40,156 nt of DNA from Flavobacteriaceae bacterium (lineage in GTDB: Bacteria > Bacteroidota > Bacteroidia > Flavobacteriales > Flavobacteriaceae). Below are positions 1 through 7,330 of this stretch, piece by piece (within the stretch, counting starts at the first letter, position 1; each line of letters begins with the position of its first letter). The notes below the pieces were generated by a model. That model ran no database searches and had not been told where the DNA came from. It saw only the letters and a program-made list of their open reading frames with translations. The DNA is taken from positions 1-40,156 of the forward strand of contig CANHWG010000023.1 of NCBI GenBank assembly GCA_947464335.1. The letters run 5' to 3'. The position numbers and the translations under genes were made by a program.

Positions 1-57
1 CAAAATATGCTGAATGACCAGATTAAGATGATGAAAGAGCAAATGAAGAAGATTTAG
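1..57 (+). CDS. C-terminal end of an unidentified protein (partial)
   Basis: Frame 1 is open from the window edge to a TAG at 55-57 and gives 18 residues, rich in Met, Lys and Gln, ending QMKKI. The charged, Met-rich composition suggests an amphipathic or coiled-coil helix. The family cannot be named from so little. It is followed by a good terminator at 102-133, which supports it being a real gene end. Confidence 0.5.
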   Translation, partial: QNMLNDQIKMMKEQMKKI

Positions 58-61
58 TGAT

Positions 62-166
62 CAGTGGTCAGCAATTAGTTGGCAGTGATTCCCAAAAATG
101 AAAAACGTCCTGAAATTCTCGGGACGTTTTTTTATACTGTTTACTGAACACTATAAACCGAACACT
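62..166. repeat. Degenerate short-word repeats flanking a terminator
   Basis: The gap contains low-complexity word repeats: CAGTG at 62-66 and 83-87, and two exact GAACACT copies at 146-152 and 160-166. They flank the terminator at 102-133. Similar short-word stretches recur in other gaps of this window (4954-4978, 6178-6216, 27024-27090, 29596-29628). No coding or RNA function is apparent. Confidence 0.5.
102..133. terminator. Bidirectional intrinsic terminator
   Basis: AAAACGTCC (102-110) pairs with GGACGTTTT (122-130) around an 11-nt loop and is followed by T residues on the plus strand. The A-run before the stem gives a T-tract on the other strand. It can therefore serve both the plus-strand gene ending at 57 and the minus-strand gene ending at 169. 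Confidence 0.85.
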
Positions 167-168
167 TT

Positions 169-1059
169 TTAAATTGGAATCTTAATTTCGTATTTTTTCT
201 TAGTTGGATTCAAAAGCTTTTTATCGCGCAACCAAGGATTGTGAATTTTTAAAACTTTATAATTGATGCCTTGCGATTGAGCAAAACTGGTCAGGTTGTT
301 AATTGTACTGTCGACTTCAACACTTTTAGTTGGAATTGGCGCATATAAATCGCTTGAATAAATACTAAACCCATACTTTGCAGGTTGTTTCATAATTTCT
401 TTTAAAGCCAATATTCTAAAAACGTAGCGAGAAGTTTCTTCTGTTAAACCTAAATCATAATAATCGGTTACTTTTTGTTCCTCGATTTTTTTGCTCAAAC
501 CGTTCATTCCTCCATTATAGGAAGCTGCAGCCATAGTCCATGTTCCGAATTTTTCTTTAGCCGCTAAAAGATATTTACATGCTGCTTCTGTTGATTTTTC
601 AAGATGATATCGTTCATCTACTATTTCATTTACTTCCATGCCTTTTTCTTTAGCAGTATCGGGCATAAACTGCCAAACTCCTCTTGCGCCTGCCGATGAG
701 ACAGCGTTGATTAACCCACTTTCTATAACAGCTAAATATTTAAAATCATCGGGGACATTATATTGCTTTAATATAGGCTCAATTATTGGAAAAGCTCTGT
801 TTGCCCTTTTTATAATTAATGCAGTTGTAGCATCTAAGTTGGCATTAATTAATAGCTCTCTGTCTAATCGTTCTCTAACATCTGTAATTTGCAAAGGGGC
901 AATTTCTCCAGCAAAATCAACACTCTCTGGAAAAAACATAGCTGTTCCTTCTCGAAGTTGTTTATCTTTATAATCACCTGCAATTCCAAAAACAAGTATA
1001 CCCGAAATTAAAACAATAGAAAGTGTAACTAATAGGGCTTTATTCGACTTCATAAGCAT
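169..1059 (-). CDS. Membrane-anchored lytic transglycosylase (SLT/GH23 type)
   Basis: This enzyme is predicted to cleave the MurNAc-GlcNAc bond of peptidoglycan, producing 1,6-anhydro ends, on the periplasmic side of the inner membrane. Residues 8-27 form one hydrophobic N-terminal segment, either a signal anchor or an uncleaved signal. The SLT domain spans about 90-225. It has the catalytic Glu113 in the VIESGL motif, the GARGVWQFMP motif at 124-133 and the AASYNGG motif at 178-184. The C-terminal 50 residues resemble a single degenerate LysM-like domain, shorter than the LysM arrays of MltD. An ATG two codons downstream (residue 3) is an equally good start. Its 3' end faces the terminator at 102-133. 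The fold and reaction are confident; the exact Mlt class is not. Confidence 0.9.
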   Translation of the reverse strand: MLMKSNKALLVTLSIVLISGILVFGIAGDYKDKQLREGTAMFFPESVDFAGEIAPLQITDVRERLDRELLINANLDATTALIIKRANRAFPIIEPILKQYNVPDDFKYLAVIESGLINAVSSAGARGVWQFMPDTAKEKGMEVNEIVDERYHLEKSTEAACKYLLAAKEKFGTWTMAAASYNGGMNGLSKKIEEQKVTDYYDLGLTEETSRYVFRILALKEIMKQPAKYGFSIYSSDLYAPIPTKSVEVDSTINNLTSFAQSQGINYKVLKIHNPWLRDKKLLNPTKKKYEIKIPI

Positions 1060-1101
1060 TATTTTATACTGTAAAGCTACACATTTAAGCCGTAAATAAT
1101 G

Positions 1102-1761
1102 CTACTGTAACATAATTTTAGGTAAATTCTCATTGAGCCATCGGTATTTTGTTAAAATCATAATATGAGTTCCTCCTTTTACCGAAATATAGTTTTTAAT
1201 ATATTTTGGTGGAAAAACTTCATCTGCATCTCCATGTATATGAATTACATCTGGGTCAATTTCTGTACGTTTCCAATTTAGGATTTGTTCGATTGCCCAA
1301 TCTAAGTAAACTTTATCATTAACGGAAAGAAACTTTTCATATAATTTTAATCTTTGTTTTATGATTGATGAACCAAAGGTAAATCTTGCTAAAGTGTCTA
1401 GGTTTTCAAAAAGTTGTGTTGGAATAAGCTTGTAAGCTTTAGTGGTTTTTGCCACTTTAAATCGCCTTGGAAATTCTACATTTGATTTTACACTTGAAAT
1501 GATAATTACTTTCTTGGGGTTTACAAATGGTTTCATTTCCTGAACCAAAATTCCACCAAAGGATACCCCGACTAAAATAACATTTTTATGTTTGATGTTT
1601 TTAGCAACACGTTGTGCGTAATCTTCTATAGTTTCTTCTTTTTCAGGCAGTAACCATTCTAATAAATGCAATTCAAAAACTGCTGTTGGCAATTGAATTC
1701 GCTCAAAAATTGAGGAACTAGCTGCCATTCCGGGCATAAAATAAACATGAATTTTAGACAT
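1102..1761 (-). CDS. Alpha/beta hydrolase
   Basis: A 219-residue cytosolic alpha/beta-hydrolase with no signal peptide. The nucleophile elbow is GVSFGG with Ser67. Candidate acid residues are Asp178 and Asp180 in HGDADEVFP, and the histidine is His199 in GGTHIMI. This gives the expected Ser-Asp-His order and spacing. An early loop near residues 10-13 (PGMAAS) probably forms the oxyanion hole. Such proteins are esterases, lipases or thioesterases, and the substrate cannot be read from sequence. It lies upstream of the lytic transglycosylase on the same strand with a 42-bp gap, and is divergent from the gene at 1830. Confidence 0.8.
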   Translation of the reverse strand: MSKIHVYFMPGMAASSSIFERIQLPTAVFELHLLEWLLPEKEETIEDYAQRVAKNIKHKNVILVGVSFGGILVQEMKPFVNPKKVIIISSVKSNVEFPRRFKVAKTTKAYKLIPTQLFENLDTLARFTFGSSIIKQRLKLYEKFLSVNDKVYLDWAIEQILNWKRTEIDPDVIHIHGDADEVFPPKYIKNYISVKGGTHIMILTKYRWLNENLPKIMLQ

Positions 1762-1790
1762 TATATAACTCTAAAACGGTTAATTATTAG

Positions 1791-1798
1791 TAACTTTG
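1791..1798 (+). promoter_or_regulatory. Bacteroidota -7 element upstream of the GNAT-like gene
   Basis: TAACTTTG matches the Bacteroidota TAnnTTTG consensus and lies 31 bp before the ATG at 1830. I see no good TTG at the -33 position. Confidence 0.5.
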
Positions 1799-1829
1799 CC
1801 TAAAAATAATTCTTTTTGTTTATAATCAC

Positions 1830-2141
1830 ATGGAAGCAACCGCATTTTTAGAAAAAATCGAGATTAAAGACAATACTTTTGCTCGTCAGTTTGAAACTTT
1901 AGTAGATGGAAAATTAATTTCAGTAGAATATTCTTTTCAAGAGAAGAAGATTTTCTTAACTCGAATTAATGTTTTTGATGGGTTTGACAATGACGAATTC
2001 ATAACTGATTTATTGAAAAACATTATGGAAATTGCTTATGAAAGAAAATTAAAAGTAGTTCCTATTTTACCTAAGATTGCATTATTTTTTAGAAAAAATA
2101 CTTGTTACAGAGATTTACTTCCTCCTGGAATTAAAATATAA
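1830..2141 (+). CDS. Small GNAT-like protein (YjdJ/COG2388 type), acetyl-CoA loop degenerate
   Basis: A 103-residue protein with the layout of the minimal YjdJ-type GNAT fold: residues 17-45 (FARQFETLVDGK onward) correspond to the beta strands, and KVVPILPKIALFFRKN (75-90) corresponds to the conserved strand and helix. YjdJ relatives normally carry a GRG-type acetyl-CoA-binding loop between these parts. Here that position reads DGFDNDEFI (about 50-58), with no such loop. It may therefore bind a different ligand or be non-enzymatic. It has its own promoter-like sequence and a terminator-like hairpin just after the stop, so it is probably monocistronic. Confidence 0.65.
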   Translation: MEATAFLEKIEIKDNTFARQFETLVDGKLISVEYSFQEKKIFLTRINVFDGFDNDEFITDLLKNIMEIAYERKLKVVPILPKIALFFRKNTCYRDLLPPGIKI

Positions 2142-2162
2142 AAAGTAAAAATCACACAAGAG

Positions 2163-2196
2163 AAATTCCAAATTCTAATAAACGAATTTGGAATTT
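2163..2196 (+). terminator. Terminator-like hairpin after the GNAT-like gene
   Basis: AAATTCCAAATTC (2163-2175) and GAATTTGGAATTT (2184-2196) form a perfect 13-bp stem with an 8-nt loop, followed by T residues. The stem is AT-rich, but its position 21 bp after the stop and its T-tract fit a terminator. A related hairpin with the same 12-base arm occurs at 37059-37101. Confidence 0.7.
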
Positions 2197-2212
2197 TTTT
2201 TATATTTAGCAA

Positions 2213-2554
2213 ATGGATACAGAAGCACTTCGCAAAGGAATCATCGTTTTTTTTGAAAATATTGAAAAGTATTATGGCAGCAAAACCGAAATAACGCAGG
2301 GATTATTTTCTGAATTAGATGAACTTGATGCCAATTTAACCGCATGGAATTTATCCGAATTTGTATTAATACGGTCTGCTTATCGAATGAATGGTGAAAA
2401 ATTCATGCTAGAAGGAAAAGGAACCTACTATGAAATATCGGCTGATCGAATTATCGATTTCAAACAAAACGGAAGAAATAAATTTGAATTTATAGAACAA
2501 TATAGTGATACCGTTTTCCGAATCACTAAGGTTAAGTTTCACTATAAATATTAG
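2213..2554 (+). CDS. Conserved hypothetical protein (113 aa)
   Basis: I do not recognise the family. It is a soluble, acidic protein of 113 residues with no signal peptide or membrane segment. It begins with an amphipathic helix (about 4-22). The rest is strand-rich, with many aromatic residues in the last 50, ending HYKY, which resembles a small alpha+beta barrel or NTF2-like fold. That fold is a guess. The ATG follows the AT-rich hairpin by 16 bp, so transcription may start very close to the start codon. Confidence 0.6.
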   Translation: MDTEALRKGIIVFFENIEKYYGSKTEITQGLFSELDELDANLTAWNLSEFVLIRSAYRMNGEKFMLEGKGTYYEISADRIIDFKQNGRNKFEFIEQYSDTVFRITKVKFHYKY

Positions 2555-2603
2555 AATTTAATCATTACTTTTAATCAAACAATTAATTTTCATATTATAA
2601 ACC

Positions 2604-3542
2604 ATGAAAAAAATATTTTATTTACTTCTATTATCTATTAGCTTCATGAATGCCCAAATAACTTTGGAACATACTTATGTAAATCAAGGTGACAGAATGA
2701 CCAATTACAATTCGTTTGATTTTGATGTCATCTATACGCAGACAGGAATGAAATATGTGACTTATAATAGGGTTGACATATCTACAACGACCTCAACTAC
2801 AGATGTAAAAATTTATGATGAAAATCATAATTTATTAAAAACAATCACTTGTCCAAATCTCGTTAAAGTATACTCTATTACCGATAAGTTATTTAACAAT
2901 GATGATAAAATGGAAATTCTATATCAAGCTAGTCGATTTTACCTTTATGGCAATCGTCCATTGTATCTTAATGATGTTGTTCTCCGCGATGACGATGGTT
3001 CGATTCTTGCCAGTTTTGAAGAGCGTATTGGTGCTAAAATATATAAAACGTCTACTGGGAATTACAAACTAATAGTTCACACCTATGATAACCCCCAACA
3101 AACTTCTTTATATAATGGAAATTATGGTCATGACCTAGATTTTATAAATGTAACTTATTTCCAAAATGCATTTATTAACATTGAAGCCACTAATCCATTA
3201 CATGACGCCGATGCTAGTACCGGAGCGGGTTACGTAACAAGGCCTTATAGTTTTGATATTTACGCATTAACTGGAACTTTATCAATAGAACAGGAGCAAC
3301 AATATTTAAAAAATAGCATGATAGGTTATCCAATTCCAACAGGAGATCGTTTAAGCATCTCGAACAAATTGCCATTAGATCAAGATTCTAAACTTGAAGT
3401 TTATGACATAAGTGGAAAAAAAATACTTGTAAAAGAGGTAACCGCAGGAACAAAAGATCTAACTGTTGATGTTAGCGGCTTAACCAGCGGAACTTATATT
3501 TACAAGCTTAATGGTGTGTCTTCAAAATTCATTAAAGAATAA
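2604..3542 (+). CDS. Secreted protein with a T9SS type A sorting domain
   Basis: A 312-residue exported protein. Residues 1-17 are a signal peptide ending MNAQ. The last 70 residues (about 243-312) match the type A T9SS C-terminal domain: the IPTGDRLSI opening, LEVYDISGK in the middle and the SGTYIYKL end. T9SS takes such proteins across the outer membrane, where the tail is cleaved and the protein is released or attached to the surface. The middle part (18-240) is strand-rich and has many Asp/Asn residues. I could not assign it to an enzyme or adhesin family. The gene stands alone and ends directly against the stop of mtaB on the opposite strand. Confidence 0.85.
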   Translation: MKKIFYLLLLSISFMNAQITLEHTYVNQGDRMTNYNSFDFDVIYTQTGMKYVTYNRVDISTTTSTTDVKIYDENHNLLKTITCPNLVKVYSITDKLFNNDDKMEILYQASRFYLYGNRPLYLNDVVLRDDDGSILASFEERIGAKIYKTSTGNYKLIVHTYDNPQQTSLYNGNYGHDLDFINVTYFQNAFINIEATNPLHDADASTGAGYVTRPYSFDIYALTGTLSIEQEQQYLKNSMIGYPIPTGDRLSISNKLPLDQDSKLEVYDISGKKILVKEVTAGTKDLTVDVSGLTSGTYIYKLNGVSSKFIKE

Positions 3543-4871
3543 TTATACCATTACATTCACGAATTCCATTCTCACACTTCCGTCTTCGTCAATTTTAGTT
3601 AAATTGATTTTGTGCAGAGTATTGGCTAATTCTGGATTCCATGGTGTTTTTACTTTTACATAGTTTTCGGTAAAACCGTGAATATAACCTTCTTTGTTTT
3701 CACTTTCAAAAAGAACTGTTCTATTAGTTCCTATTTGACTTTCATAAAAAGCACGACGTTTTTTTACAGATAAGCCACGTAGCATTTTACTTCTTTTGTT
3801 TCTCACATTCATCGGAACAACATCCGGCATTTCAGCAGCTTCGGTGTTATCTCTTTCTGAATAGGTGAAAACATGAAGATATGAGATATCCATTTCGTTT
3901 AGGAAATTATATGTTTCTAAGAAATTTTTATCTGTCTCACCCGGAAAACCTACAATAACATCAACACCAATACAGGCATGAGGCATGACTTCGCGAATTT
4001 TATTAACTCTATCGGTATAAACTTCTCTTAAATAGCGACGTTTCATTTTCTTCAGAATATCATTACTTCCGCTTTGCAACGGTATATGAAAATGAGGCAC
4101 AAACGTTCGGCTTTGAGAAACGAATTCGATGGTTTCGTTCTTTAAAAGATTAGGTTCAATAGAAGAAATTCGGAGTCTTTCAATACCATCTACTTCATCT
4201 AATGCTTTTACTAAATCTAAAAAAGTATGTTCGTGTTTTTTGTTTCCAAATTCGCCTTTGCCATAATCGCCAATATTGACGCCGGTCAAAACAATTTCTT
4301 TGATGCCTTGTTTGGAAATATCTGAAGCATTTTTCAGAACATTTTCCAAGGCATCACTTCTAGAAATTCCACGTGCTAAAGGAATAGTGCAATACGTACA
4401 TTTATAATCACATCCATCCTGAACTTTTAAAAACGCTCTCGTTCTATCACCAATAGAATAACTTCCGACATAGAAATCGGCTTCTTCTATTTCGCACGAA
4501 TGCACTTCACCCCTATCATTTTTGGACAAATCATTAATATAATCGGTGATTTTGAATTTTTCGGTGGCTCCTAAAACCAAGTCAACTCCATCAACAGCAG
4601 CTAATTCTTCGGGTTTTAATTGCGCATAACAACCCACTGCAGCGACAAATGCTTTATCGTTGCGCTTTATGGCTTTTTTTACAATCTGTTTGAATTGTTT
4701 ATCAGCATTTTCGGTAACCGAGCACGTATTAATGACATAGATATCGGCTACTTCTTCGAAGTCGACACGATCAAAACCTTCGTCGTTAAAATTTCTCGCA
4801 ATGGTAGACGTTTCGGAGAAATTTAATTTGCATCCTAAAGTGTAGAATGCAACTTTCTTTTTTTGTTCCAT
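3543..4871 (-). CDS. mtaB: tRNA t6A37 methylthiotransferase MtaB
   Basis: This radical-SAM enzyme converts t6A to ms2t6A at position 37 of tRNAs reading ANN codons. Counting from the ATG at 4871, the N-terminal MTTase domain has its cluster cysteines at 14 (LGCKLN), 50 (INTCSV) and 81 (GCYAQ). The radical-SAM cluster is C154, C158 and C161 in CDYKCTYC. A TRAM-like domain ends the protein. The length of about 442 residues is normal. The frame extends four codons further to a TTG, but the ATG gives the usual MtaB start and lies closer to the promoter-like sequence at 4916-4944. The stop abuts the stop of the T9SS cargo gene with no spacer. Confidence 0.95.
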   Translation of the reverse strand: MEQKKKVAFYTLGCKLNFSETSTIARNFNDEGFDRVDFEEVADIYVINTCSVTENADKQFKQIVKKAIKRNDKAFVAAVGCYAQLKPEELAAVDGVDLVLGATEKFKITDYINDLSKNDRGEVHSCEIEEADFYVGSYSIGDRTRAFLKVQDGCDYKCTYCTIPLARGISRSDALENVLKNASDISKQGIKEIVLTGVNIGDYGKGEFGNKKHEHTFLDLVKALDEVDGIERLRISSIEPNLLKNETIEFVSQSRTFVPHFHIPLQSGSNDILKKMKRRYLREVYTDRVNKIREVMPHACIGVDVIVGFPGETDKNFLETYNFLNEMDISYLHVFTYSERDNTEAAEMPDVVPMNVRNKRSKMLRGLSVKKRRAFYESQIGTNRTVLFESENKEGYIHGFTENYVKVKTPWNPELANTLHKINLTKIDEDGSVRMEFVNVMV

Positions 4872-4915
4872 TTGTAATCTCAATTGATGAAGTCGTTGTC
4901 AAAAAATTGAGTGGG

Positions 4916-4944
4916 CAAATTTACATACAATTATTGAATTACAA
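4916..4944 (-). promoter_or_regulatory. Promoter of mtaB
   Basis: On the minus strand, TAAATTTG (4916-4923) matches TAnnTTTG, and a TTG (4942-4944) lies 18 bp upstream of it. The element sits 45 bp before the mtaB ATG. Confidence 0.55.
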
Positions 4945-4953
4945 AATGGATTG

Positions 4954-4978
4954 TTGGATAGTTAGATTTTTGGATAGT
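4954..4978. repeat. Short-word direct repeat
   Basis: Two exact TTGGATAGT copies (4954-4962 and 4970-4978) are separated by an AT-rich spacer. It resembles the other degenerate word repeats in gaps of this window. Confidence 0.5.
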
Positions 4979-5001
4979 ATACTTTTCTAAGAATCCAATC
5001 G

Positions 5002-6177
5002 CTATTCTTTTCTGTATTTTTTGGTAATCTCAAAAACGTGTTCTAGAATTTTAGCATCTTGCTCTGAAAATTCTACCTGACGTCTTGCCATGACTATTTT
5101 TGCTGTTTGAAATGCTTTGGATGTTAAATACGTCGTAAATCCGGAAGCACCACCCCAAGAAAAGCTCGGTACAAAATTACGAGGAAATCCAGCACCAAAA
5201 ATATTGGCAGAAACACCAACCACAGTACCCGTATTAAACATGGTATTAATACCGCATTTGCTGTGATCTCCCATCATTAAGCCACAGAATTGTAGTCCAG
5301 TTTTGGCAAATCCTTCCGTTTCATAACTCCACAAACGCACTTCTTCATAGTTGTTTTTTAGATTTGAATTATTACTATCAGCTCCAATGTTACACCATTC
5401 ACCTAAAACGGCGTTACCTAAAAATCCATCATGTCCTTTATTGGAATAGCCCATTAAAACCGAATTACTGACTTCGCCACCAATAACGGAATGTGGCCCA
5501 ACGGTTGTAGCACCATAGACTTTAGTAGATAACCTCACTCTACCCGATTCGCACAAGGCAAACGGTCCACGAATCACAGAACCTTCCATGATTTCAGCAT
5601 TTTTACCGATATAAATTGGTCCGGTAGAAGCGTTTAAAGTAACAAACTCGAGTTTTGCACCTTCTTCAATAAATATGTTTTCGGGTGAAATAACATTGAC
5701 ACTTTTGGGTATGGGTTGCGAATGTCTTCCATCGGTAATTAAGTCAAAATCTTCGCGAATGGCAGCATCATTTTTGGCAAAAATATCCCAAGTCTGTTCT
5801 ACTTTTAAACACTCATCACTGAATTCGATGATTTCATAACTATCAAAATCAACTTCTTCCTGCGTATCATTCGTATAAAAAGCAATAACCTCATCACCTT
5901 GAAAAATTGCTTGATTTTTTTCTAAATTTTTGACCATTTCAGACAGAATGTAATTTGGCAAAAAAGAAGCATTTATCATCACATTATCTTCCATTTCTAC
6001 CATTGGAAACTTCTCAGAAAGATATTCTTCAGTCAAAGTTGTTGTGGTATATCCTAAATGTTTTTCCCATTTTTCGCGGATGGTTAAAACTCCGATACGA
6101 ATATCGGCAACTGGTCGTGTAAAAGTAAAAGGTAAAAGTGCATTACGAACCGTTCCGTCAAAAAGTATGTAGTTCAT
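5002..6177 (-). CDS. GlmU-like sugar nucleotidyltransferase/acetyltransferase (Bacteroidota type)
   Basis: This 391-residue protein matches the alternative bacterial GlmU family (TIGR03991 type), thought to supply UDP-GlcNAc by acetylating glucosamine-1-phosphate and uridylating GlcNAc-1-phosphate. The N-terminal part opens with MNYILFDG and RNALLPFTFTRPVADIR rather than the classic GxGTRM loop. From about residue 185 to 345 there is a run of hexapeptide-type repeats (IYIGKNAEI, GSVIRGP, GATTVGPHSVIGG) expected to form a left-handed beta-helix. GlmM (28124-29521) and MurA (25704-27014), the steps before and after it, lie elsewhere in the window. It is downstream of the L31 gene but separated from it by a strong terminator, so it probably has its own promoter. 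Confidence 0.85.
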   Translation of the reverse strand: MNYILFDGTVRNALLPFTFTRPVADIRIGVLTIREKWEKHLGYTTTTLTEEYLSEKFPMVEMEDNVMINASFLPNYILSEMVKNLEKNQAIFQGDEVIAFYTNDTQEEVDFDSYEIIEFSDECLKVEQTWDIFAKNDAAIREDFDLITDGRHSQPIPKSVNVISPENIFIEEGAKLEFVTLNASTGPIYIGKNAEIMEGSVIRGPFALCESGRVRLSTKVYGATTVGPHSVIGGEVSNSVLMGYSNKGHDGFLGNAVLGEWCNIGADSNNSNLKNNYEEVRLWSYETEGFAKTGLQFCGLMMGDHSKCGINTMFNTGTVVGVSANIFGAGFPRNFVPSFSWGGASGFTTYLTSKAFQTAKIVMARRQVEFSEQDAKILEHVFEITKKYRKE

Positions 6178-6216
6178 TTGAGTTGCGTGTTATTAAGATT
6201 CGAGTTCAAAGTTTAT
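6178..6216. repeat. Degenerate GAGTTGCG-type word repeat
   Basis: The stretch before the GlmU-like gene contains GAGTTGCG and GAGTTC-type words, like those near murA (27061-27090) and inside glmM (29379-29407). Confidence 0.4.
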
Positions 6217-6262
6217 AAAAAAAATCCGTTCGGCAATGCCTCAAGACAAAAGTTTGTGACAT

Positions 6263-6293
6263 AAAAAAACCATTCACTTTCGGGAATGGTTTT
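6263..6293 (-). terminator. Intrinsic terminator of the L31 gene
   Basis: GAATGGTTTT (6284-6293) pairs with AAAACCATTC (6266-6275) around an 8-nt loop. Read on the minus strand it is followed by a T-run. It lies 25 bp beyond the L31 stop. Confidence 0.85.
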
Positions 6294-6317
6294 GATAAAA
6301 TTGAAACACTGCAACTA

Positions 6318-6569
6318 TTATTTAGCGTGTTTAGCGTATTTAGTTTTGAATTTATCAATACGTCCTGCTGTATCGATAAGTTTAGATTTACCTGTGTAAA
6401 ATGGGTGAGATGTTCTAGAAATCTCCATTTTGAATACTGGGTATTCAACACCTTCGTGAGTGATTGTTTCTTTTGTTTCAACTGTTGATTTAGTGATAAA
6501 AACATCGTCATTTGACATGTCTTTGAAAGCAACTAATCTGTAATTTTCCGGGTGAAGTCCTTTTTTCAT
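6318..6569 (-). CDS. rpmE2: 50S ribosomal protein L31, type B
   Basis: This 83-residue protein is the zinc-independent (C-minus) form of L31, a large-subunit protein at the bridge to the small subunit. It starts MKKGLHPENYRLVAF and contains the SRTSHPFYTGKSK motif near the middle, followed by DTAGRIDKFKTKY. No CxxC zinc pair is present, which defines type B. It has a promoter about 105 bp upstream and a strong terminator right after it, so it is transcribed alone. The leader of about 100 nt is long enough for autoregulation. Confidence 0.97.
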   Translation of the reverse strand: MKKGLHPENYRLVAFKDMSNDDVFITKSTVETKETITHEGVEYPVFKMEISRTSHPFYTGKSKLIDTAGRIDKFKTKYAKHAK

Positions 6570-6674
6570 GATAAATCTTTTTATGTTTTGAAGTAGTTTC
6601 GTTTTGAAGCTTTCTTAATTGAAAGGTATAAACCTGCTACAACTTTTATTAATCTTATTTTTAATTTGAGTGTG

Positions 6675-6703
6675 CAAAAATACAATTTTTTTATAATAAT
6701 CAA
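6675..6703 (-). promoter_or_regulatory. Promoter of the L31 gene
   Basis: On the minus strand, TATTTTTG (6675-6682) matches TAnnTTTG and is preceded by TTG (6701-6703) with an 18-bp spacer. This predicts a leader of roughly 100 nt before the L31 ATG. The leader contains two TTTTGAAG copies (plus-strand reading) near 6585-6612. Confidence 0.55.
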
Positions 6704-6761
6704 AGACTTCTGTAACTTTTTTTAAATAAACTGAACATACACATTGTAATAATGGAATTAC

Positions 6762-6769
6762 TATATTTG
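6762..6769 (+). promoter_or_regulatory. -7 element before the DUF4199 gene
   Basis: TATATTTG matches TAnnTTTG and lies 24 bp before the ATG at 6794. A TTG occurs at 6744-6746, which is slightly too close for an ideal -33. Confidence 0.5.
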
Positions 6770-6793
6770 TTACTTAATTAAAATCTAAAAATC

Positions 6794-7330
6794 ATGAATG
6801 AAATTATTAAGAAAAACGGAATAACTTTTGGAATTATCTTAGGATTATTTTCAATTATCTTTACAACATTAATTTATGTTATTGATTTAAAGTTATTTAC
6901 AAGTTGGTGGTTTGGACTTGTGGGATTTATTTTTACTATTGTTATTGGTTTCATTTTAGTTTCAAAAACAAAAAAGCAACTTAATGCAAACATAACCTTT
7001 AAAGAGTGCTTTACTGTTTACTTTATAGCAGCGGTTATTGGGACTTTACTTTCTAAACTATTTGAATATATTTTATTTAACTTCATTGATCCACAAGCTA
7101 AAGAGACCATCAAAGAAATTGCTATCAAGGCAGTTTCTGAAATGATGGAAAAGCTAGGTGCTCCTGCATCTGCAGTAAACGAAGCCATGCAAAAAGCAGC
7201 CGAAACTGATAATTACTCCATTGGTAATATTATGTTTGGAATAGCTATAGTCTTAGTTTTTCAAGCAATTTTTGGATTAATATTAGCTGCAATTTTTAAA
7301 TCTAAATCAGCTTCATCACAAGGATTATAA
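6794..7330 (+). CDS. DUF4199 family membrane protein
   Basis: A 178-residue inner-membrane protein with four predicted membrane segments (about 10-32, 38-58, 72-93 and 143-168) and a polar, helix-forming region at 97-140. The layout and the N-terminal NGITFGIILG match DUF4199, a Bacteroidota family of unknown function. Its stop codon is followed at once by the ATG of the glycosyltransferase at 7331. Translational coupling and a shared membrane complex are therefore plausible. Confidence 0.85.
   Translation: MNEIIKKNGITFGIILGLFSIIFTTLIYVIDLKLFTSWWFGLVGFIFTIVIGFILVSKTKKQLNANITFKECFTVYFIAAVIGTLLSKLFEYILFNFIDPQAKETIKEIAIKAVSEMMEKLGAPASAVNEAMQKAAETDNYSIGNIMFGIAIVLVFQAIFGLILAAIFKSKSASSQGL

Noticed and set aside
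6206..6532. 108-codon ORF overlapping the L31 gene on the same strand
   Set aside because: It runs in another frame through L31 and its terminator. The product is low-complexity Ser/Leu/Asn-rich with no family features, while L31 is unmistakable.
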